Positions 57,187 through 64,000 of a stretch of 64,000 nucleotides of DNA are shown here, one piece after another. The notes beneath the pieces are model-generated. The model was given only the letters and a program-made list of their open reading frames with translations. It made no database searches and was not told where the DNA came from. Position numbers and translations under genes: made by a program. Source of the DNA: Setomelanomma holmii (taxonomy: Eukaryota; Ascomycota; Dothideomycetes; Pleosporales; Phaeosphaeriaceae); NCBI GenBank assembly GCA_010015745.1, contig ML978192.1:124001-188000 (forward strand), written 5' to 3'. Each line of letters opens with the position of its first letter. Within the stretch, counting starts at the first letter, position 1.

Positions 57187-58182
57187 ATGCCTAGTTTCAC
57201 AGTCTACAAGGGCTCCAAGGAGGGCAAGATCGTCAAGGGTCAAACCACCCGCCCAGATCTCGAGAACGACCAAGTGCTCGTCAAGGTCACCGCTTCCGGT
57301 CTCTGCGGCACAGATGAGCACTACAAAGGTGCCGACATGGCTCTTGGCCACGAAGGCGCCGGTGTCGTCGAGCAAGTCGGCCCTAATGTCAAGAACCTCA
57401 AGAAAGGCGACCGCGTAGGATGGGGCTACGAACACAGCTGCTGCGGATCCTGCGAGTACTGCCTCACTGGCCGCGAGACTTACTGCCCCGAGCGCGAAAT
57501 GTACGGATATGCCAACCTCGACCAGGGTAGCTTTGCTTCCCACGGCGTCTGGAAAGAGAGCTTCCTCTTCAAGATCCCAGATAACATGACTGATTCGGAC
57601 GCTGCACCACTCATGTGCGGAGGCGCTACCGTTTTCAATGCGCTACACACCTACAACATCAAGCCCACCGACCGCGTTGGTGTCATCGGTGTCGGTGGTC
57701 TCGGTCACCTGGCCATTCAATTCGCCGCCAAGATGGGCTGCGACGTCGTTGTATTCTCTGGTACCGAGAACAAGAAGGACGAGGCGATGAAGCTCGGTGC
57801 CACAAAATTCGTCTCGATGAAGGGCAAGACTGAGCTCGACATCGGACGCAAGCTCAACGCCCTGGTCGTCGCCACATCATTTAACCCTGATTGGAAGTTG
57901 ATGCTGCCTGTCATGGCACCAACCTCGATCATCTTCCCGCTCACGGTCACCGACGGCAACTTTGAGATCCCGCAGATGGGCTTGATTTCTGGAGGTATTA
58001 CAGTGCAGGGTAGCGTTGTTGCTGCGCGCTCTGTACATCGCCACATGCTTGAGTTCGCGGCACTGCACGAGATCAAGCCGATTGTCATGGAGTTCCCACT
58101 GAACGAGGAGGGCATTGAGGACGCCATGTCAACACTTCGTGACGGAAAGATGAGGTACCGCGGTGTGTTGAAGCCGCAGTAG
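57187..58182 (+). CDS. Zinc-dependent medium-chain alcohol dehydrogenase
   Basis: This intronless 331-residue frame lies behind a good fungal leader. Catalytic zinc ligands are C40 (GLCGTDEHY), H55-E56 (GHEGAGVV) and C144 (PLMCGGATVF). The structural zinc lobe has C86, C89, C92 and C100 (CCGSCEYCLTGRETYC). The Rossmann motif GVGGLG at 168-173 binds NAD(P). The arrangement fits the cinnamyl alcohol dehydrogenase/YahK-like branch, which usually reduces aldehydes with NADPH in the cytosol. The substrate cannot be told from sequence. Its single-exon structure and C-rich third codon positions suggest high expression. No partner genes lie beside it. Confidence 0.93.
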   Translation: MPSFTVYKGSKEGKIVKGQTTRPDLENDQVLVKVTASGLCGTDEHYKGADMALGHEGAGVVEQVGPNVKNLKKGDRVGWGYEHSCCGSCEYCLTGRETYCPEREMYGYANLDQGSFASHGVWKESFLFKIPDNMTDSDAAPLMCGGATVFNALHTYNIKPTDRVGVIGVGGLGHLAIQFAAKMGCDVVVFSGTENKKDEAMKLGATKFVSMKGKTELDIGRKLNALVVATSFNPDWKLMLPVMAPTSIIFPLTVTDGNFEIPQMGLISGGITVQGSVVAARSVHRHMLEFAALHEIKPIVMEFPLNEEGIEDAMSTLRDGKMRYRGVLKPQ

Positions 58183-59057
58183 ACGTGGCACGGAATGACG
58201 GCATTGCAGAGCGGACGATGTAATGGTTTAGCGTTCGTAGATTCACGACTTTATGATCTCACCCATACAGACCTTCCCATATCATTTCGTGATGCTCACC
58301 TCACACTACTCCAATCCAGGGCTTGCCAGCCACAGGTCATACGGAGCACAAATGTATGCCCCTAAACCACAGAATGACATCTTCACATTTTCACATTTTC
58401 TAATCTAGCGATAGCTGTCCCTGGCTAGGACGGGCGAGAAGGCCATCAGCTCGTTGTACGGCTTCGAGCATGAGCTTACACTTACGTCTCTATACCCAAG
58501 CTGAGCCGTCATGCATGGTGTATGGTTGTAAAAGCAGCCGAGAGGATCCATGGTATGCTTTCTTCTGTAAACATTGTCTTCTTCAATTACCTAGATATGC
58601 TCGCAGACTTGGCAAACAGCTTGCAACGCGCCAGTATCAACCCCATCTCGCCACTCGCCTTGCGACACTACCCTAAATACGCGATGCATCAATCACGATT
58701 GTCGTCAGATGTCTCAGTAAAGCGGAACAGATGAACAGTACGAAACCAAGGTGTCAATTTGGACCATGATGAAAGCTATTCAGATTCAATAGTATACAAT
58801 AATTACAAACAAGTACAAACAAGTACACAACAAGTCTATCAGACTGTAAAGGGGTATCTAGCGAATGTCCGTCCATCTTGCCACGAATCAAGAATAGAAT
58901 AAGAACCGAAAACAACATCCGCAAAGAAGCAAGAAAAACATGATACATCGCAATGCAGCATAGCAAATCCAGACACTGCTGGTTCGCTCGCCGTAAGAAC
59001 AACACATCGCAAATGGAAATGCCGCAGAGCGGCAGCGACGACAACCATGCGCAACAT
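58183..59057. other. Intergenic between convergent genes
   Basis: This 3'-to-3' region includes a short A-rich stretch of near-repeated ACAAGTACAA units at about 58800-58830. No gene is supported. Confidence 0.5.
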
Positions 59058-60530
59058 TCAAATCTTCGCCTTACCCCCCTCTGTCCTTACAACAAGCTCT
59101 TCCCGCCACTCCACAATCTCAACACGCCTACTCTGATCCTTTACCAACACTTTCGCAAGCCACTTTTGCACATCGAAGCCCAGATCCCTCGACAGGCTAT
59201 TCAGTTTGCGCAGATTCTTAATCCCCTCGTCATCATGACGCATATACTGCAGCGGATCGCCATACTTGATAATCTCGCGTTGTTGAAACTTATTGTTCTT
59301 GAAAATATCGTATGGGGATGTGCCGAGGATCAGGAAGAGTAGCGTGATGGCGAGCGAGTAGAGATCTGTTGATGCGGAGGGCGTGGCGGGGCTCTTGGAG
59401 CTGAGCAGAGAGGGGTCGAGGAAGTCCCAGGTTCCGGCACCCATAGGCGGTGGAGTAGGGTCTGTGTCGTTGAGCGTGGTGAGGATGGTGGATGAGAAAT
59501 CTGAGAAGACGAGATGTGGCGCAGTAGTAGCGGACTTGGTGTAGAGGATGTTGGATGGCTTGATGTCGGCGTGTACACAGTCCTTGTCTTGCAACCATAT
59601 CAAGCTGTTGATCAAGGATAATGCGAGTGCGGGGAAGGTGGACGCGAGCTTTTGTGCGCGAGCAGTATCATCCAGGCCATTCAGATTGGTCTGGATCCAG
59701 TCTTCGAGCGTGCCGTCCATGGCTTGAAGAACGAGTGCACCTGTACGCAAGTCCTGGCCAAAGAAGGGAACGACATGGTCATTAGCATTCGGGAAGCGCG
59801 AGAGGTAGGACAGGACCTTTGCTTCGGCGCTAAGAACCTTTTTTGCGCTGGTTGACGCCGGAACCTTGATTGCGTATAGCTGTGGTATGGCGGGCATATT
59901 TTCTTGGGCGGTGCTCGAGTTGCGCGAGTGTACAGGTGTAGCAGGAGGTGTCATAGCCGGTGCAGCAGAGTACGACGCAGCGGGCTGATCTGCAGCTGGT
60001 AGGGTCGGTGTTGCCATGAAAACATCGCTCCATGCACCTGCGCCAATGGGCTTTTTCCGACCCTTACCATCAAGTTGAATTCCATAGTCGGTCAGGTGGT
60101 GAGGGAAGAGGAGTGGCTCGGTGCTGGCTGGTCGACATGACTCATCAAGGGATGGCCGGCTAGTCCGCGAAGCTGTCGAGTCGCCGTGACGAAGGGATGA
60201 TAGCGAGGCCAAGTATTCTGACGAGGCCGAGTTATTCTTCGAGTGTGAAGGGGTAGTCGGTGTGGCCGGCGGTGTGATTGAACCACTGCTATGCAGCTTC
60301 TTTGAATCTATAGAGCCCATGGTTGACGATCGCATCCGCGTTGGCGAATCCGGAGGTGTAATTGTTCTCGAGATTGCGGGTCTGGGCTGTTGGCTTCCAG
60401 GAACTGTAAGCCTGTACACTTCTCTTACTTGGATGTTTGTGTTCAGTTGGATTAGAGGTCTTCTCTCCTTCTTGTTGGTATGTATTGAGTCGCTCGGAGG
60501 CGGAAAAGCGAAGCGTGGGAGGTTCGCCAT
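59058..60530 (-). CDS. Protein kinase-like protein with DFS in place of DFG
   Basis: This 490-residue single exon starts at the ATG at 60530 (MANLPRFAFPPPSDSIHTNK); a longer open frame upstream is probably the leader. Residues 1-145 are a Ser/Pro/Thr-rich tail with many SP/TP sites (TITPPDSPTR). The kinase domain follows. Its Gly-rich loop is GAGAWSD at 163-169, its likely ATP lysine K222 (YAIKV), and its catalytic loop HADIKPSN at 320-327 with the catalytic Asp intact. The magnesium motif is D344-F345-S346 instead of DFG, and GTWDFLDPSLL stands in for the usual APE region. It is most like fungal Ser/Thr kinases of uncertain grouping. Activity is likely but not certain given DFS. Confidence 0.85.
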   Translation of the reverse strand: MANLPRFAFPPPSDSIHTNKKERRPLIQLNTNIQVREVYRLTVPGSQQPRPAISRTITPPDSPTRMRSSTMGSIDSKKLHSSGSITPPATPTTPSHSKNNSASSEYLASLSSLRHGDSTASRTSRPSLDESCRPASTEPLLFPHHLTDYGIQLDGKGRKKPIGAGAWSDVFMATPTLPAADQPAASYSAAPAMTPPATPVHSRNSSTAQENMPAIPQLYAIKVPASTSAKKVLSAEAKVLSYLSRFPNANDHVVPFFGQDLRTGALVLQAMDGTLEDWIQTNLNGLDDTARAQKLASTFPALALSLINSLIWLQDKDCVHADIKPSNILYTKSATTAPHLVFSDFSSTILTTLNDTDPTPPPMGAGTWDFLDPSLLSSKSPATPSASTDLYSLAITLLFLILGTSPYDIFKNNKFQQREIIKYGDPLQYMRHDDEGIKNLRKLNSLSRDLGFDVQKWLAKVLVKDQSRRVEIVEWREELVVRTEGGKAKI

Positions 60531-62536
60531 TTTGATATCGAGTGAGTGTTGTTCAAGAACCTTTCCAAGTCTGACGGGTAACGTTGTGCAGGTACAATGT
60601 ACAGTTTGGTGATGGTATATCCCTGGTGTTGAAACACAATGCGCAATCGGCTTCACAATGGACAGTGGAGCGATGCGAAACAGTGACAGGAGTCTAGAAA
60701 GCTTGAAAGAGCATGCGAAGACGCGGGCGCGGAAATAGGCAGCAAGTTGACAACAGTTTTCACCGGTGATCCAGGGTATTGGAGACCAAAACCATGGGAG
60801 ATGCGCCCAACCAGGAAATCCAGGGGTATTGCTGCAGTATGGTATAGCGAAATTGATTCGAGTGTGATCGCGGGCGCGATGCTCAATAGGCCGATAACAT
60901 GTTGGATGCGTAATGCGGCGCGCGCGGACTGGCCGCAGCAGAAGTGTGGAAGGACGAAACCAGCCTCGAAGGGTCGGACTACCAGGCCATGATAAAGAAA
61001 CGGCAGCGCACCGGGCATTCCGGGGATGGTTCGTCGTGTGCCACCCGTCCAATCTTAGGCAGACTGTTGGTGCGAGATGATTCGCATAGCAAAAGGAAAA
61101 TTAGTACTAGCCCTGGGATTCCAGAACGCAGTTCACTGGTCTTTCGTAGCCCGGTTATCTGTAATGGCGCCGTGAAGCCCGTGCACACCCCATTCATGCT
61201 CTTGGCACCGGATCTCCAATCACCGCGTCTCGTGCTTCGTTTGATTGGCCTCGCAAATCCTTCGCCGCATCCTTTGTCGAACATTCCAGTGATGGCTTTG
61301 TGCGACTGCGATGCGCTGCGTGCCACGAGGCGCTGTTTCCTTGGAGGACGATGTCTGCGATGAATGCATAGTCTGGGGTAATCAGCGGAGTTGTGACGTC
61401 GTTAGCGACCGTTGCGTGTGGTTGGACATGCAGCGTTTGCGGAACAAGTGGAGCTATCGTGAGCTATTGGGTAGCCGTCGTGCGACTGAGCATGACGCTG
61501 ACTTATGTGAAGATGTGAAGCCCGTCACGCGCATGCGCGAGGTTTGCAGTACCATGATCGAAAACGAAATGGTGCTCCCAAGCTCTTTCAATGAACTGAT
61601 GATTCTGTTCGCGCCCGCAAGCAGTGAAGCAGCGAGTAGGCAGGTCCGGTCGAACCGCTCCTTTCAACCAAAATCGTGAAGCACGCCAGCCGGTTGGTGC
61701 CGGGATGTCAATAGCGGCAACCTTTCACGCTACATCTTGACGTCGTGACGAGCACATGTCCTAAAAGAGAGCAGCGCGAACTGCTTGATGCCCCAATACG
61801 ACTAGCTGTGCATGATAAGACTGCAGTTTGCGGATGAAGCACTGCAGATCGCGATGCACGTCATCCGCATTGACGTGAGGCATTGCACATAACTCGAACG
61901 CGACTTATTCACGAGGTCTGCCGTCCAAGTGCAAATTCGCGTGGAAGAATGTTTAGTGTGGCGCATCGCTCGATATGATTTGGGAAGCATCCGAAATTCG
62001 ACGTCGTGTTATCCGCTATCTGTGCTCATGGTTAGCAAGGATCCTGTCAACCATAAGATCTGGTCACCACGAAAATTGTGCAAGGTGCGAGGATTGTACT
62101 TGTTTGATTCTTCTATACACAATGCCGTATCAGACACATCCTCAACATCTCTGGCCTCTTCAACGGGCTGCGCAGTGCAAGCCTGCAACGATGGAAAGAA
62201 AGGAATGCTGGACATATCCAAGATGCGCCCCTGTTTGAACATAAGAGACCCAGAGATTCAAGGAGATAATGATGGCGGAGATTATACATAAAATGTCGCC
62301 CGATCTCTTTGAACCGGAGCAGACTCTCTTTCCCCACCAGGATGCAAAAGGTATGGTTGAACGAGATAACGCCGTCTTTCATGAAAGGTGCCTGTCCAGG
62401 CCCATGCGACCCAACAATGTTCGAGGAAATACAGTATTGTATGCACACGCATTGGCGCTCAGAATTTGGTGGGCACAGAGGAACGATCATAGGATGCTAT
62501 GATCTTCTCCACCTGTTCCTCGTGCTCTTCCTGGCG
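60531..62536. other. Gene-poor 2 kb
   Basis: The first 520 bases are an open leader upstream of the kinase gene. From 61052 onward short frames on both strands have no family character; a 122-codon plus-strand frame (61311-61679) is not supported. No RNA gene or repeat was recognised. Confidence 0.45.
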
Positions 62537-64000
62537 TCAATGATGATCAAATCCTGCCCCTCGTTGCCACGGGCTCGCGTTGTTGGCTGTCCGGTATTGG
62601 ACATCGTTCCGCGTACTGTTGGGCCGGTTGTAAGAGGGGACAGGGCTGGCGCGATCGTAAAATGACGGCGCGTTGTTTGGCTGCGAGAAGTTCGAAGTCG
62701 CTGGGCTGCGCGGCGGCGCGGGCTGGTAATGCTCGTTGAAGCCACCCTCCTTCGCGGCCATCTGGCGGTGCTCCTCGGACGACCGAATGTCATCGTCGTC
62801 GTCGATGCGCGATCGTGACCCGGAGTGGGCTCCCTTGCCTTCTCCGCGGGCAGTCGCACCCAGCGCATCCAGCTCGGTGGTCAACTGCGTCTGCGACTTG
62901 ATGAACGAACCGCGGTCATCGCGCATTGGCTGATAGCGGGTGTCGGGGTTCTTGGTGAAGAGCGCAAATCCAGAAGAGACGAGGAGCATGATCAGAAGGA
63001 CAAGAGAGAAAGCGGCGTTGTAGACAAAGAAGATGACTCCCATGACACCGGTAACGATTGCCTACACATATTAGCATATAACTATACTGTTTGGTAAGGT
63101 GACTTACGGGTTGCTTGAAAATCTCAGTAAACATCAACAAGAAGAACGCGCTGAGGAAGTTGACAGCAGCAATGGCAATGTTAAAGCCGTTGGTCTTCTT
63201 GTCCATCCATGGGCGGAGGACGGAGACACCGACGAGAAGAGCAGCCTCAATCAGAACGAGCGCAATGGCTTGAGCCTTGCCGCTAGACTGGGCTAGACCG
63301 ACGAACATGGCCTTGATCAGAAGGTAGACGAGCCATGGGATGATGAACCAGTATGCAGCAGCTTTGAACTGGACGTACAGGAAGCCCCACTTGTTGAGAG
63401 CGACAGGGTCCGAGTACAGAATGTAGGCAGGATTCTTGTGCATGGCGATGGAGCGCTGCGCTATGCGGACGACCTTGGACGAAGCCCAGGCGAGAATGCC
63501 AATCATGGTGAGCATAGTGAGGATGGCGAGGACGACAAGACCAGCAGAGTCGCGCTGAGTGAGTTCCCAGAAGCTTAGGACCATCATCTGAGGGAAACCA
63601 ATGAGGACGACACGGAACAAGATGCCCTTCAACACTGTCTGCCAGCCGTTGCGGAAGTCGACGAACTTGTCGCTCTTCATCTTTCCAGCCTTGACAAGAC
63701 CTTCGCAGATGTACTTGAAGGCAACTACGCCGATGACCGTGAGGAGGACGAAGATGACGAAGAAGGTGTAGCCGGTGAAGAAGATGTTGGTCGTCTCGAT
63801 GCGAGCCTTGAACCCAACACGCTCAATGCCGTGCAGCACCAGGCGCTCGTTGTCAGCCTGAGCCTCAGTAGCAGCTGCGTTGCTGCGAGCCAAGAGACGT
63901 CCTGCGGCGCCAGTGGTGAAGTCGAGAGCGCGTCTGAACATCCTGCGCTTCTGCACCTCCACTGACATGTAGGACAATTGCGAGAGGTGCGTAGTGGGAG
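62537..64000 (-). CDS. Flc/TRP-like multi-pass membrane protein, C-terminal part (5' end beyond the window)
   Basis: The gene reads from beyond 64000 through exon 64000-63108, then exon 63061-62537, with a 46-base intron. The visible 472 residues contain about nine hydrophobic helices (TNIFFTGYTFFVIFVLLTVI, GILFRVVLIGFPQMMVLSFW, LVVLAILTMLTMIGILAW). A cytosolic tail with DDDDDIRSSEEHRQMAAKE and Pro/Ser-rich sequence follows. The layout matches the TRP-like domain of fungal flavin carriers (Flc1-3) and Pkd2-type proteins. These carry an ML-like lipid-binding lumenal domain at the N-terminus, which would lie outside this window. They act in ER and plasma membrane, in FAD and calcium homeostasis and wall integrity. 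Which paralogue this is cannot be said. Confidence 0.85.

Noticed and set aside
60531..61052. N-terminal extension of the kinase
   Set aside because: The open frame upstream has no domain character and lies where a leader is expected; the ATG at 60530 is preferred.
1..64000. Secondary-metabolite cluster or defence-island-like system
   Set aside because: Regulators and a dehydrogenase are present, but there is no backbone enzyme (PKS, NRPS, terpene cyclase) or set of co-oriented linked tailoring genes.

Overview
The window is nuclear DNA of a filamentous ascomycete (Pezizomycotina, most likely Dothideomycetes). It holds well-spaced single genes on both strands, with short introns of about 45-60 bases that carry GTRNGT donors, CTAAC/CTGAC-like branch points and YAG acceptors. 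The gene families are typically fungal: Zn2Cys6 and Fungal_trans_2-type regulators, isocitrate lyase, a flavin-carrier/TRP-like protein, a fungal IFRD protein and a Crp1/Mdg1-like CBM48 protein. All gene models were spliced by eye from reading frames and splice signals; no database search was possible.

Layout. 0.4-1.6 kb: Q/Y-rich C2H2 zinc-finger protein (+). 3.9-7.4 kb: IFRD-family regulator and a Cyp40/Cpr6 cyclophilin-TPR co-chaperone (both +). 8.1-17.2 kb: four minus-strand genes: isocitrate lyase, a membrane-anchored DUF1365 protein, an unrecognised protein, and V-ATPase subunit d (Vma6). 17.2-25.2 kb is an accessory stretch with a 23-bp-arm inverted repeat, a two-domain GH43-type glycosidase broken by two frameshifts, a degenerate tandem repeat of about 140-180 bp units, a 649-residue disordered protein, and a flavin-binding split-barrel pseudogene. 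27.4-29.3 kb: Fungal_trans_2-type regulator (-). 31.7-33.0 kb: PKA regulatory subunit (-). 34.9-37.3 kb: CBM48/Crp1-like protein with internal repeats (+). 37.9-39.0 kb: unrecognised protein (+). 39.7-46.5 kb: a divergent pair, FHA-domain membrane protein (-) and RNA polymerase III largest subunit (+). 48.3-52.6 kb is a second accessory stretch with an unrecognised gene carrying an in-frame stop and two paralogous 'LPGE-RNRIY' family genes, one of them also interrupted. 53.2-55.4 kb: Zn2Cys6 transcription factor (-). 57.2-58.2 kb: zinc alcohol dehydrogenase with a clear TATA box (+). 59.1-60.5 kb: protein kinase with a DFS instead of DFG motif (-). 62.5-64.0 kb: 3' part of a Flc/TRP-like membrane protein running off the window end (-).

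The housekeeping genes (icl1, vma6, pkaR, rpc1, cpr6) are intact and splice cleanly. The lesions (two frameshift pairs and three in-frame stops) all fall in accessory-type genes. That pattern argues for real gene decay rather than uniformly poor sequence, although base-calling error cannot be excluded. I found no convincing tRNA, rRNA, complete transposon, secondary-metabolite cluster or undescribed multi-gene system.
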